From BJ22 sp021298375 (GTDB taxonomy: Bacteria; Planctomycetota; Planctomycetia; Pirellulales; Pirellulaceae), in assembly GCA_046343015.1 (NCBI GenBank), contig JBKDOL010000100.1:1-64000 (forward strand): a stretch of 64,000 nt of DNA, in the 5' to 3' direction. Positions within the stretch are counted from its first letter, which is position 1, and each line of letters opens with the position of its first letter. A program made the translations under genes and the position numbers. Below the pieces are notes generated by a model. The model did no database searches. It had not been told where the DNA came from and saw only the letters and a program-made list of their open reading frames with translations. Of the stretch, positions 46,576-55,890 are shown in pieces.

Positions 46576-48411
46576 ATGATTAATCTCAGTCCGGAAGAAC
46601 GGGAAATCGGCAAGGACAATTACTACGGCGCGGTCACCGCGTTTGACCAGATGAATCGCCGGGACTTTTTGACCCGAGCGGTGGCGGCCGGTGGCTTGAC
46701 TGCGGCTGGCGTGGGGGGAATGTACTTTGGCTACAACCGCCCGCGGAACCCCGTTCGGACCTGCGTGATCGGGACCGGCGACGAAGGAAACGTGCTGCTG
46801 GGCTCCCTGAATCCTGATTACATCGATTTGCGAGCGATCTGCGACATTCGTCCCTCGAGCGTGCATCGGGCGTTTCACGGCGATTGGGCAACTTCCAGCA
46901 CGGCTTACGTCCGTCCCGGGCTGATCAAGGTCTACGGTTACAAGGACGAGGCCGAGGCCCGCCGGCACGTCAAGGTTTACACCGGCGGCTGGCAGGAAGC
47001 GATCGCCGACCCTGATATCGAGGCGGTGATCATCGCCACTCCGTTGCACCTGCATGCCCCGATCGCGGTCGCGGCAATGAAGGCCGGCAAGCATGTGCTC
47101 TGTGAAAAGCTGATGGCGCACAACATTGCCCAATGCAAATTGATGTGTCGCACAGCCGAGCAGACGCAGCGGTTTCTTTCGATCGGACATCAGCGGCACT
47201 ACAGCATTCTGTATGACAACGCAGTCAACCTGATTCGCTGGGGTCTGTTGGGCGAGGTGCATCACATTCGCGCCCAGTGGCACCGCAATAATAAACCCGG
47301 TTCCGATACCTGGGCGCCACCCCTGCCCGGTGGTGAGCTGCCGATTACTGGCGGCGCCATGATCGATCGGATTGCCGAGCAACTCCGTGAGTTCCGCAAG
47401 CAATTGGCTGACCCGGCAACGTCGCCGGCGGATGTCAAAATTCTGGAAAAGCAGATCGCTCAATGGATGGCCTGGGACCAGGACAAGCTGGTGGCAGCCG
47501 CCGAGCACGGTTACCTCGATGACCCGAAAGTCTATGGACCGGGGCGAGTTCGCTCGGCATTGGAGGAGTTGGTTCGGTGGCGTCTGTGGGATCGGACCGG
47601 TGGAGGGTTGATGGCCGAATTGGGAAGTCATCAGCTCGACGCCTCAAGCATTTTTGTGTCGGCGTTGAGTCGTGAGATCGGCAAGAAAGTGCATCCCCTG
47701 ACGGTCCATGCGATTGGGGGGCGGCACCTTTTCCCGGTCGACCGCGATGCCGATGACCATGTGTACTGCATGTTTGAATTCCCGGGGCAGGGCTACGGCT
47801 ACGACTTCGATGTCGGTTACAAGGATCCGGTTAATCAACTCCCCAATCCCAAGACGGGCGTGCCCGGCTACGAGCAGAATTCCGACAAGAAGGTCGTGGT
47901 CACTTACTCGTCGATTAATGGCAACGGCTTCGGCGGGTACGGTGAAGTCGTGATGGGGACCAAGGGAACGCTGGTTCTCGATCGCGAGCAGGAAGTGATG
48001 GTTTATCCGCTGGCGGGTACTTCGACAAAGGCGGGTGTGACCAAGAAGGGTGGCAGTGCCGTCCTCGACACTTCAGCCAGTGGCGATTCGGCCCCAGCCA
48101 AGGCAGCTCAGGGAAGTGCCCCGGTCAGCCGCGGGTATCGCGAAGAGATTGAGCATTGGGCTTGGTGCATTTCGGAAGGCGATTACAGCAATCAGACCCG
48201 CTGCGACGGCCCGCATGCGTTGGCGGATGCTGTGATAGCCTTGACGGCTCGGTTGGCGATTCAAAACTCCCAGCGCCCGGGCGGACATGGCTTTGTCCCC
48301 TTCCAGCCGGAGTGGTTTGACTACCGCAGTGACGCCTTGCCGGAAGCCGATTCGGAGGCAACGGCCAAGTCGATGTTCAGTGAGGAGATGAAGAACCTCA
48401 AATTGGTATAG
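46576..48411 (+). CDS. Gfo/Idh/MocA-family oxidoreductase with twin-arginine motif
   Basis: A 611-residue NAD(P)-dependent oxidoreductase-like protein, probably acting on a sugar or cyclitol derivative. A twin-arginine-type motif NRRDFLTRAVAAGG at 27-40 is followed by a hydrophobic stretch to about 50; the motif sits unusually deep, after 26 hydrophilic residues. A Rossmann fold starts at 62 (TCVIGTGDEGN), with ATPLHLHAP near 155 and the conserved-lysine CEKLMAHN near 176 (most relatives have EKP). The length exceeds typical members (about 350-450) because of inserted segments around 250-330 and 480-520. ATG 46576 has AGGA about 9 bases upstream; a TTG at 46558 would add six residues. A terminator follows. 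Confidence 0.85.
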   Translation: MINLSPEEREIGKDNYYGAVTAFDQMNRRDFLTRAVAAGGLTAAGVGGMYFGYNRPRNPVRTCVIGTGDEGNVLLGSLNPDYIDLRAICDIRPSSVHRAFHGDWATSSTAYVRPGLIKVYGYKDEAEARRHVKVYTGGWQEAIADPDIEAVIIATPLHLHAPIAVAAMKAGKHVLCEKLMAHNIAQCKLMCRTAEQTQRFLSIGHQRHYSILYDNAVNLIRWGLLGEVHHIRAQWHRNNKPGSDTWAPPLPGGELPITGGAMIDRIAEQLREFRKQLADPATSPADVKILEKQIAQWMAWDQDKLVAAAEHGYLDDPKVYGPGRVRSALEELVRWRLWDRTGGGLMAELGSHQLDASSIFVSALSREIGKKVHPLTVHAIGGRHLFPVDRDADDHVYCMFEFPGQGYGYDFDVGYKDPVNQLPNPKTGVPGYEQNSDKKVVVTYSSINGNGFGGYGEVVMGTKGTLVLDREQEVMVYPLAGTSTKAGVTKKGGSAVLDTSASGDSAPAKAAQGSAPVSRGYREEIEHWAWCISEGDYSNQTRCDGPHALADAVIALTARLAIQNSQRPGGHGFVPFQPEWFDYRSDALPEADSEATAKSMFSEEMKNLKLV

Positions 48412-48463
48412 GCAGAAATCGGGCTGCTCCGCAGTGGGAGTCCGCGTGCAGGCTTCAAATTGG

Positions 48464-48497
48464 CGACCGGTGCTCGCAGGGCATCGGTCGTTTTTTT
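48464..48497 (+). terminator. Rho-independent terminator after the Gfo/Idh/MocA gene
   Basis: CGACCGGTGC (48464-48473) pairs with GCATCGGTCG (48481-48490), one G-T wobble, 7-base loop, followed by seven T residues. Confidence 0.9.
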
Positions 48498-48583
48498 ATA
48501 CTTGCAGGGTGTAGCCGGCCAGGGAGACGTCCGGGATTCAAGCTTGTCTCTAACCCGTTTGGCCTCTCATCGCGAGCCCTCCC

Positions 48584-51328
48584 TTGTACGACCTCGAACA
48601 GTGTCTTGCTGCCTTTCGCCTGACCAGTTTTCGCCCCGGACAGCGGGACGTGGTCGAGGCCATTCTCTCCGGGAGAGATACGCTCTGCGTGATGCCGACA
48701 GGCGGAGGGAAGAGCCTCTGTTACCAATTGCCGGCCGTGGCTCGCGGTGGGCTGACGCTGGTGATTTCCCCGCTGATTGCCTTGATGAAGGACCAGGTCG
48801 ATGCGCTGAGCGAACTTGGCATCCCAGCGACCTTTATTAACAGCTCGATTCCGCCGGAAGAGCAACGGCAGCGGATTGATCGGATGGTCGCGGGCCGATA
48901 CCGCCTGGTCTATTTGGCTCCGGAGCGATTGCGGAGCGCGGGATTTTTGCGGGCGATTGCCCAGACTTCGATCAGCCTGCTGGCGGTGGATGAGGCGCAC
49001 TGCATCAGCCAGTGGGGGCATGACTTTCGGCCGGATTATGCCCGCTTGGGGCGCTTTCGGGAGCGGTTGGGAAATCCGCAGACCGTTGCCCTGACCGCGA
49101 CGGCGACTCAGTCCGTGCGGCAGGATATTGCCGAGGTATTGCGGCTCGAAGCGCCGACGACGTTTGTCTCCGGCTTTGCCCGCGGCAACCTGTCGTTGCG
49201 GGTGGAGTCTCCGGCGAGTAACTCGGCTCGCGACCAGCGATTGGTGGAGTTTGTCGATCAGACTCCCGGCTCGGGGATTATTTATGCGTCGACGCGCAAG
49301 AACTGTGAGCACGTTGTCGAACTGTTGACTCCGGCGATCCGCCGCAAGCTGGAGTTTTACCACGCCGGGATGGGGCACGATGAGCGGCTGCGGGTGCAGG
49401 ACAACTTCATGTCGGGGCGGACTCCGATTGTGGTGGCGACGAACGCCTTCGGCATGGGGATCGACAAGCCGGATTTGCGGTTTGTTGTCCACTACAACAT
49501 TCCGGGGAGTTTGGAAGCGTATTACCAGGAAGCCGGTCGAGCGGGACGCGATGGCCAGCCCTCAACCTGCTTGCTGCTGTTTTCCTATCAGGACCGCTTT
49601 ATTCACGAGTTTTTCATCGAGAACTCGTATCCCTCGCAAGCGATTATCAAGGACGTCTACGACTACCTTTGTTCCTATGAGCAGGACCCAATCGAACTGA
49701 CATTGCAGGATGTCAAGGATGACTTGAACATTTCGTTGGGCACCCAGGGGATTGCGAATTGCGAGCACCTGCTGGAGAAGGCAGGGGCGATTGAGCGGCT
49801 CGATGCACAGCAAAACATGGCGGGAATCAAGATTGACTCCAATCTGCCGACGTTAGTCGACTTGCTGCCGCGCGAAGCCAAGTCCCGGCGGAAGGTGTTG
49901 CGGGAGTTGGAGCAGATTGTCGGTTCGCTCCGCGGCGACATGGTATTGTTTAACCCCGCCTATTTGGCCAAGCGGTTGGATGCCAAGTGGACCACGATCG
50001 CCAAGTCGCTTCGTCAATTGAGCGAGTTGAAAGAGATTGATTATGTGCCGCCGTTTCGGGGGCGGGCGATTCATGTCAAGGATCGGACGATTCCCTTTCA
50101 TCAACTGCAGATCGATTTTGCCGCTCTGGCCCGAAGAAAAGAACTGGAGTTTGAGCGACTGAACAAGATGATCGATTTCGCCTCGACCCGGGGCTGTCGT
50201 CAACTGAAGATTCTCGAGTACTTTGGCGACTCAAAACGGGAAGCCTGCGGAGCGTGTGACCAGTGCCTTGCGGGCGGAGTGCGCCCACCGGCGGCAAGCG
50301 GATTGGCCGCGGGGTTTGAGGTGACAGGGCAAGGCGGAGATCATCCCGAGCAGGGAAAGCTTCCGCGCGAGGTTCGCAATGTCGCAGTGGACCCGATCAG
50401 CGAAGCGGCCGTTCGCTACGCCGTGCAGGTGGCGCTGAGCGGCGTGGCTCGGACACAGGGGCGAATTGGCAAGACCTTGATCGCCCAGATGCTGGCCGGT
50501 TCCCAGTCAAAAAAGGTGCAGAGCAAGGGCTTACAGAAGCTCTCCACGTTCGGCTTGCTGCAGGCCGCCAAGCTGGATCTGATCAACGAGATGCTGGATT
50601 GGTTGTTGTCCGCCTCGAGGCTGGGGCAGACCCAAACAGCCAAGTTCCGGCCGGTGATCGATCTCACGCCCAGCGGCCGGGAGTGGCTGCGGGGCCAGTT
50701 TTCTGAATCGGTTTGGGCTCAGATGCCGAGTCCGTTGGCCAGCGGCTTGGCGGCGGCGTTCAAGGGAAGCGCACCGCGCGGGACGGCTCTCGCTCCCCAT
50801 TCCGGGGCGGCGGGGGAAGTCAGAAGTGGCGAGCAGGAGAAGTCGGGAGAGGTGGCCGGGGGCTGGGACGCGAAATCCAACGATGACCAAGTGACCGCCT
50901 TGCTCGATTCGGTTCCGGTCGTGGAAATGGTTCCCCGGTCTGAGCGGGAAGAGGAGGCGAGCTCGGTCAAAAAGACGGGAATTCGCTCCGGTCTTGGACT
51001 GAGCAGAACCCGAGTTGACTTGCCCCATCTTACCGCCCGCCAGCCGAACTGGTTTTGGACTTGGCGGTTACTGGCAGATGGCTATGCTTGGAATCAGATC
51101 TGCGCGGTGCGGAATCTGGAGTGCGAAGAGGTGCTGGAGCACTTGCTCGTCGCGGCCGGTGAGCACAAGCCGATTCCGCTCGACGTCCTGTTTGGCGAGT
51201 TATGGGCGGATGAGCAGCTGCAGCTGCCGGAGTTTTTCCGGCTGGCCCAAGTGGCAGACGCGGAGAAACGCGGCTGGCTGGTCGGGAAAATCAGTCAGCT
51301 TTGTGAAGCGGCTCGGGCGGGTAATTGA
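48584..51328 (+). CDS. recQ: ATP-dependent DNA helicase RecQ
   Basis: A 914-residue 3'-5' helicase used in recombination and fork repair. Q-motif/FRPGQ region near 12-18, Walker A MPTGGGKS near 36-43, and DEAHCISQWGHDFRPDY near 135-151 (DEAH box and aromatic-rich loop) are visible, with helicase motifs IV-VI to about 330. The zinc-binding cluster ends in CGACDQC near 555. An RQC winged helix lies at about 605-700. No HRDC domain is evident; instead an acidic linker leads to a C-terminal HTH_40-like domain near 805-860 (NWFWTWRLLADGYAWNQIC, broken into two helices). The start is a TTG at 48584; no better upstream start exists. sdaA begins 33 bases downstream. Confidence 0.95.
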   Translation: MYDLEQCLAAFRLTSFRPGQRDVVEAILSGRDTLCVMPTGGGKSLCYQLPAVARGGLTLVISPLIALMKDQVDALSELGIPATFINSSIPPEEQRQRIDRMVAGRYRLVYLAPERLRSAGFLRAIAQTSISLLAVDEAHCISQWGHDFRPDYARLGRFRERLGNPQTVALTATATQSVRQDIAEVLRLEAPTTFVSGFARGNLSLRVESPASNSARDQRLVEFVDQTPGSGIIYASTRKNCEHVVELLTPAIRRKLEFYHAGMGHDERLRVQDNFMSGRTPIVVATNAFGMGIDKPDLRFVVHYNIPGSLEAYYQEAGRAGRDGQPSTCLLLFSYQDRFIHEFFIENSYPSQAIIKDVYDYLCSYEQDPIELTLQDVKDDLNISLGTQGIANCEHLLEKAGAIERLDAQQNMAGIKIDSNLPTLVDLLPREAKSRRKVLRELEQIVGSLRGDMVLFNPAYLAKRLDAKWTTIAKSLRQLSELKEIDYVPPFRGRAIHVKDRTIPFHQLQIDFAALARRKELEFERLNKMIDFASTRGCRQLKILEYFGDSKREACGACDQCLAGGVRPPAASGLAAGFEVTGQGGDHPEQGKLPREVRNVAVDPISEAAVRYAVQVALSGVARTQGRIGKTLIAQMLAGSQSKKVQSKGLQKLSTFGLLQAAKLDLINEMLDWLLSASRLGQTQTAKFRPVIDLTPSGREWLRGQFSESVWAQMPSPLASGLAAAFKGSAPRGTALAPHSGAAGEVRSGEQEKSGEVAGGWDAKSNDDQVTALLDSVPVVEMVPRSEREEEASSVKKTGIRSGLGLSRTRVDLPHLTARQPNWFWTWRLLADGYAWNQICAVRNLECEEVLEHLLVAAGEHKPIPLDVLFGELWADEQLQLPEFFRLAQVADAEKRGWLVGKISQLCEAARAGN

Positions 51329-51361
51329 ACGGATTCGTTGGTTTTTTGAAAAGGCTTATCC

Positions 51362-52732
51362 TTGGCAATCAGTGTTTTTGATCTGTTTACGATTGGGATT
51401 GGTCCCTCCAGTTCGCATACCGTGGGGCCGATGCGGGCAGCGCGGATGTTCGTCCAACGCCTGCAGACTCATCAGGTACTGGATCAGACCGTGCGGGTGC
51501 GGGTCGACCTTTACGGTTCGTTGGGAGCGACTGGCCGCGGCCACGGCACGGACAAGGCGGTGATTGCCGGCTTGAGCGGGATTGCACCGGAAAAGGCTGA
51601 CCCGGATCACCTGTTTCAACTGGTCGATTCTGTCCGAGCCAATTCCCGACTGAAATTGGGTGGGGATCGCGAAATCAGCTGGACAGAGGCGGAGGACCTC
51701 GGCTTTCAACGCAAGACATTGCCCTACCATTCCAACGGGATGACTTTTCAGGCTCTGTCTGCGGCGGGGGAAGTGCTGCTGCAGCGAACCTACTACTCGA
51801 TCGGTGGCGGGTTCGTTGTGAACGAGCAGGCAGCGGAGGCCAATCAGATCGTTGCCGACTCGACCAAGTTGCCTTTTCCGTTTACGACCGCAGCCCAGTT
51901 GCTGACGCATTGTCGTGAGCAGGGGTTATCGATTAGTTCAGTGATGTGGGCGAATGAGCAGGCTTGGCGGACCAAGGCTGAAATCCAGTCCGGCTTGCTG
52001 GAGATTTGGGATGTGATGCAGCGCTGCGTCGAGCGCGGATGTCACAACGAGGGGATTTTGCCCGGCGGCTTGAAGGTCAAACGCCGCGCCGCCTCGCTCT
52101 TTCGGAAGTTGCAGAGCGATCCGCAGTCGCACGCAGGCGTCGGGATCATGGATTGGGTCAACTGCTGGGCAATCGCGGTCAATGAAGAGAATGCGGCGGG
52201 TGGGCAGGTGGTGACCGCGCCGACCAATGGGGCTGCCGGAATCATTCCTGCGGTGATGCACTATTATCATCGCTTCTGTCATGCGGCCAATCCGGAGGGA
52301 ATGGTTCGCTTTCTGTTGACCGCTGCGGCGATTGGAATCCTGTTTAAAGAGAATGCTTCGATTTCAGGAGCGGAAGTCGGTTGTCAGGGCGAGGTGGGAT
52401 CGGCTTGTTCGATGGCGGCGGCTGGGTTGACGGAAGTACTTGGGGGGACGCCGGAGCAGGTGGAGAATGCGGCCGAGATTGGCATGGAGCACAATCTGGG
52501 TTTGACTTGCGATCCGATTGGCGGATTGGTTCAGGTTCCCTGTATCGAGCGGAACGCGATGGCGGCAGTCAAAGCGATTAACGCTTCGCGACTCGCTTTG
52601 CGGGGAGACGGCAAGCATTTTGTGTCTCTGGACAAGGTGATCAAAACGATGCGAGACACTGGTCGGGACATGAAATCGAAGTACAAGGAGACGGCCCGCG
52701 GTGGGTTGGCCGTCAACGTGATTGAGTGCTGA
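51362..52732 (+). CDS. sdaA: L-serine dehydratase, iron-sulfur type
   Basis: A 456-residue single-chain enzyme that deaminates L-serine to pyruvate using a [4Fe-4S] cluster, in the cytoplasm. The N-terminal beta domain begins SVFDLFTIGIGPSSSHTVGP; the catalytic alpha domain contains TAPTNGAAGIIPAV (about 288-301). The cluster cysteines C341 (GCQGEVG), C383 (LTCDP) and C394 (PCIER) keep the 42- and 11-residue spacing of characterised members. The start appears to be a TTG at 51362; the family start MAISVFDLF fits. It lies close behind recQ and may be co-transcribed. Confidence 0.96.
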   Translation: MAISVFDLFTIGIGPSSSHTVGPMRAARMFVQRLQTHQVLDQTVRVRVDLYGSLGATGRGHGTDKAVIAGLSGIAPEKADPDHLFQLVDSVRANSRLKLGGDREISWTEAEDLGFQRKTLPYHSNGMTFQALSAAGEVLLQRTYYSIGGGFVVNEQAAEANQIVADSTKLPFPFTTAAQLLTHCREQGLSISSVMWANEQAWRTKAEIQSGLLEIWDVMQRCVERGCHNEGILPGGLKVKRRAASLFRKLQSDPQSHAGVGIMDWVNCWAIAVNEENAAGGQVVTAPTNGAAGIIPAVMHYYHRFCHAANPEGMVRFLLTAAAIGILFKENASISGAEVGCQGEVGSACSMAAAGLTEVLGGTPEQVENAAEIGMEHNLGLTCDPIGGLVQVPCIERNAMAAVKAINASRLALRGDGKHFVSLDKVIKTMRDTGRDMKSKYKETARGGLAVNVIEC

Positions 52733-52737
52733 AAGCA

Positions 52738-52758
52738 GCCTTTCCCTGTGGGAAAGGC
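52738..52758. repeat. Perfect hairpin after sdaA
   Basis: GCCTTTCCC / GGGAAAGGC with a 3-base TGT loop, 5 bases after the stop codon. There is no T-run; it may stabilise the transcript end or assist the terminator at 52818. Confidence 0.6.
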
Positions 52759-52817
52759 ATCCCGCGCTCGCGCTGCGGAACAAGCGGGCGGCTGACACCC
52801 CGGCCGGAGAAGTTGCC

Positions 52818-52841
52818 AACCGCCGGGAATTGCGGTTTTTT
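52818..52841 (+). terminator. Weak rho-independent terminator before ftsH
   Basis: AACCGC (52818-52823) pairs with GCGGTT (52832-52837), with the T-run extending to 52841. The stem is short. Confidence 0.5.
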
Positions 52842-52955
52842 GCGAGCCAGGACCCGGTTGCTGGTCGGTTGGTAAAATAGCTCTGAACGGTACAATTGAC
52901 TGTTTTGACTGGGGCGACTCCAGTCGCCTCGAGAATTGGAACTGCTGCAAACACT

Positions 52956-55022
52956 ATGGACGAAAATCAACGTGGCGCGAGGTCGGGGGGTCCCGGCTCG
53001 GGAGGAGATGGAGCCCCTGGGCGTTCGATGCGAAACTTCAATCTGTGGATTGTGCTGATAGTCGTCGGTTTATTGGGAATTCTGGTCTACGCTGCGATGC
53101 AGCAGGCCGAAACGGACCAGATCAGCCTCGGCTACTTCAAAAACCTGATTCGCGGACGGGATTTCAAGGGCAACCGAATTTTGGTGGATGGTCGACCGAT
53201 TGAGACCGCGGTCGAGCAAGTCGAGTTGATCGGACACATTGCGCGGGGAACCCTCAAGCACGATGCCCCGGCAGAACCCCGCTACGACCCCCGCGGCCGC
53301 GAAGTTGAACCGCCACCGGGTCAGGTGCTGAAACGCAAGTTCCAGGTCACGCTGATGAACAACCCCGAATCCTTGCGGGATTTGGAGAAGGAACTGACCG
53401 ATGCGGGAATTCCCGTCAGTGCGGCCGACACCACGGGGCTGAACCAGTTTCTCAATTTTCTTCTGATCGCCTTTTCGATCGGTTTGCTCCTGTTTCTGTT
53501 TTATTCGTTCCGTCGATCCCAGAACCAGATGCTGGGCGGGGGCGGGTTCCTCAACAGTTTCTCACGCAGCCCGGCCAAGCGGTACGAGCCGACCCAAAAG
53601 CAAATTACGTTTGCCGATGTGGCGGGACTGGAAGGCGTTAAGGCTGACCTGCAGGAAATCGTCGACTTTCTCAAGGACCCGGGAAAGTTCCAGAAGTTAG
53701 GGGGACGCGTGCCGAAAGGCGTGTTGTTGATGGGGCCCCCCGGGACAGGAAAAACGCTGCTGGCGCGGGCGATTGCCGGCGAAGCCAACGTGCCTTTTTT
53801 CAGCGTCAATGGCAGCGAGTTCATTCAGATGTTCGTCGGTGTCGGCGCGAGTCGCGTCCGCGACCTGTTCACTACGGCGAAAGCCCAGAGCCCGGCGATC
53901 ATCTTTATCGATGAGATTGATGCGGTGGGGCGGCAGCGGGGCGCGGGACTCGGTGGTGGGCATGACGAACGCGAACAAACTCTCAATCAGATTCTGGGGG
54001 AGATGGATGGCTTCCAAAAGACCGAGTCGGTGATCGTGGTGGCGGCGACCAACCGTCCCGATGTCCTCGATCCGGCGTTGCTGCGGCCAGGCCGATTTGA
54101 CCGGCACATCACGGTTTCCCGTCCGACGATGAAGGGGCGACTGGAGATCTTCAAGGTTCACGTGCGCGATGTGCCGTTGGGCCCTGATGTCGACCTCGAG
54201 GTGATGGCGCAAGCGACAGCCGGGATGACGGGGGCCGATATTCAGAATCTGGTCAACGAGGCCGCTCTCTGGGCAGCCCGCCAAAATAAATCCAAGGTCG
54301 AGATGAGCGACCTGTATTACGCTCACGACAAGGTGCTGATGGGCGCCAAACGGGAGGAAGTGCTCAATCAAAAGGAAAAAGAGCGGACGGCTTACCACGA
54401 GGCGGGCCACACACTCTCGGCCTGGAGTCTGCCCGGCGCGATGCCCGTGCATAAAGTGACAGTCATTCCCCGAGGCCAGGCGCTCGGCGTGACCCAGATG
54501 GTTCCGGAAGAAGACCGGATGAATTTGTCAGAGAACGAGATTCGCGACACGCTCGTGGTGATGCTCTCCGGCCGGGCAGCCGAGAAACTGGTTTACGATG
54601 AGTTTACAGTCGGTGCCCAGAATGATTTGGAGCGAGCTACGCGGATGGCCCGTCGAATGGTCACCGAATGGGGGATGAGCGACCGGCTTGGTCCGGTCAG
54701 CTACAAGATGACCGAAGAGGACCCCTTCCTCGGCCGGGAAATGCATCAAAGCCGTCAGTTCAGCGAACATACGATGGAAGTGATCGACGAAGAAGTGACC
54801 AAGATTTTACAGGCAGCTTCCGTCCAGGCCTTGGAACTGCTCGACCGTCGCCGCGCGGATCTTGATCAGCTCGCCTCCGAGTTGGTCAAGCGAGAGGAAT
54901 TGGATCGCCGCGACATTCGCGTCCTGATCGGAGCTTCAGTCCACGACACAGAGTCCAGCGAGAAGGCTGCCAGCGAGAAGGAAGCGGTCGGCAAGGTTAC
55001 CGCTGCCGAAACGTTGAACTAA
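52956..55022 (+). CDS. ftsH: ATP-dependent zinc metalloprotease FtsH
   Basis: A 688-residue membrane-anchored AAA protease that degrades misfolded and regulatory membrane proteins. A Gly-rich N-terminal tail (to about 25) precedes TM1 at about 30-48. A periplasmic domain follows, and TM2 is near 168-187. Walker A GPPGTGKT is near 261-268, Walker B IIFIDEIDAVG near 314, the second region of homology near 360-375, and the zinc site HEAGH is at 481-485 with the third ligand expected in the D of NDLERAT. ATG 52956 (MDENQRGARS) is preferred to an in-frame start at 52896. The tail is Glu/Lys/Ala-rich. Confidence 0.97.
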   Translation: MDENQRGARSGGPGSGGDGAPGRSMRNFNLWIVLIVVGLLGILVYAAMQQAETDQISLGYFKNLIRGRDFKGNRILVDGRPIETAVEQVELIGHIARGTLKHDAPAEPRYDPRGREVEPPPGQVLKRKFQVTLMNNPESLRDLEKELTDAGIPVSAADTTGLNQFLNFLLIAFSIGLLLFLFYSFRRSQNQMLGGGGFLNSFSRSPAKRYEPTQKQITFADVAGLEGVKADLQEIVDFLKDPGKFQKLGGRVPKGVLLMGPPGTGKTLLARAIAGEANVPFFSVNGSEFIQMFVGVGASRVRDLFTTAKAQSPAIIFIDEIDAVGRQRGAGLGGGHDEREQTLNQILGEMDGFQKTESVIVVAATNRPDVLDPALLRPGRFDRHITVSRPTMKGRLEIFKVHVRDVPLGPDVDLEVMAQATAGMTGADIQNLVNEAALWAARQNKSKVEMSDLYYAHDKVLMGAKREEVLNQKEKERTAYHEAGHTLSAWSLPGAMPVHKVTVIPRGQALGVTQMVPEEDRMNLSENEIRDTLVVMLSGRAAEKLVYDEFTVGAQNDLERATRMARRMVTEWGMSDRLGPVSYKMTEEDPFLGREMHQSRQFSEHTMEVIDEEVTKILQAASVQALELLDRRRADLDQLASELVKREELDRRDIRVLIGASVHDTESSEKAASEKEAVGKVTAAETLN

Positions 55023-55065
55023 CGGCTGGGCGAGCACCCAACGGACCCGCTGCCCAACCGGAACG

Positions 55066-55095
55066 CCGGAGACAAATGGGCTGGAGACAAATGGC
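55066..55095. repeat. 15-bp tandem duplication
   Basis: CCGGAGACAAATGGG at 55066-55080 is repeated as CTGGAGACAAATGGC at 55081-55095, between ftsH and the SixA-like gene. Confidence 0.85.
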
Positions 55096-55146
55096 ACGAG
55101 GGATCTCGAGGCCGTGGTCCTCTGAAAAGTCAGGTGAGCCAAAGCA

Positions 55147-55662
55147 CTAGTCGGCAGGGAGGCGTTTGGGAGCTTGGAAAGTGACCAGCCTCAGGCCGCT
55201 GGCGCCGAGCCGGGTGAGCTCGCACCAGCGATCGACGGTCAAGCGAAAAATTGCCAGAGAAGCGGTTGGCATGTGGTCGATCTCTTCGCTCACCTTGCCA
55301 GCGAGGATTGAGACGCCCGGGTTGTGTCCAATCAGCAACACGCGGTGAACATCGTCGCTGATTTGACCCGCGACTTCGAGGTAGCTTTCGGCGGGAGCGA
55401 GGTAGAGCTCACGGGTGAAGCTGATTTCAATCGGATGGCCCCAGGTAGCGAGCAACAACTCCGCAGTTTCCCTGGTCCGCCGGGCGTTTGAGCAGACGAT
55501 CTGCTCGGGAAGCCAGTGGTGGGCAGCCATCCAGCGGGCCATCTTGGGAGCAGCATCCCGACCTTGTTGATTGAGGGTGCGTTCATGGTCGGTGGCGTGG
55601 GCATTATCCCACGAGCTCTTGGCGTGACGCATCACCATCAAAAATCGTTCACCGGAATTCAT
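55147..55662 (-). CDS. SixA-like phosphohistidine phosphatase
   Basis: A 171-residue histidine-phosphatase superfamily protein. The catalytic RHAKSSW is at 12-18 with His13 as the phospho-acceptor, R in CSNARRTRETAELLL (about 62-76), and the second catalytic His in LLIGHNPGVS (about 112-121). RHAKS in place of the usual RHG is the SixA variant, acting on phosphohistidine of HPt domains in E. coli. ATG 55662 has GGAG about 10 bases upstream; the upstream in-frame extension to 55881 is not family-like. Convergent with ftsH and divergent from the FAD/Fe-S gene. Confidence 0.9.
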   Translation of the reverse strand: MNSGERFLMVMRHAKSSWDNAHATDHERTLNQQGRDAAPKMARWMAAHHWLPEQIVCSNARRTRETAELLLATWGHPIEISFTRELYLAPAESYLEVAGQISDDVHRVLLIGHNPGVSILAGKVSEEIDHMPTASLAIFRLTVDRWCELTRLGASGLRLVTFQAPKRLPAD

Positions 55663-55890
55663 GAGGGGCTCCGAGCGATGGGCTGAAAGGAGGACAGTTC
55701 GAACGATTGCGCGAGGCGAGGCGGCTTTTGTTCCTGAAAACCGGGTTGGTCGAACCGGGCTGGGGCAATTCCCGTTTCCGGGCAGATTGGTTAACTGATA
55801 GGATATGGCAAATAGCAGTTTGCCGGGACCCCGTGTTGGTGGGGTCATCGCGCACGGCCCTTCCCAAATCTCCGCGATCACACTCTGAAG

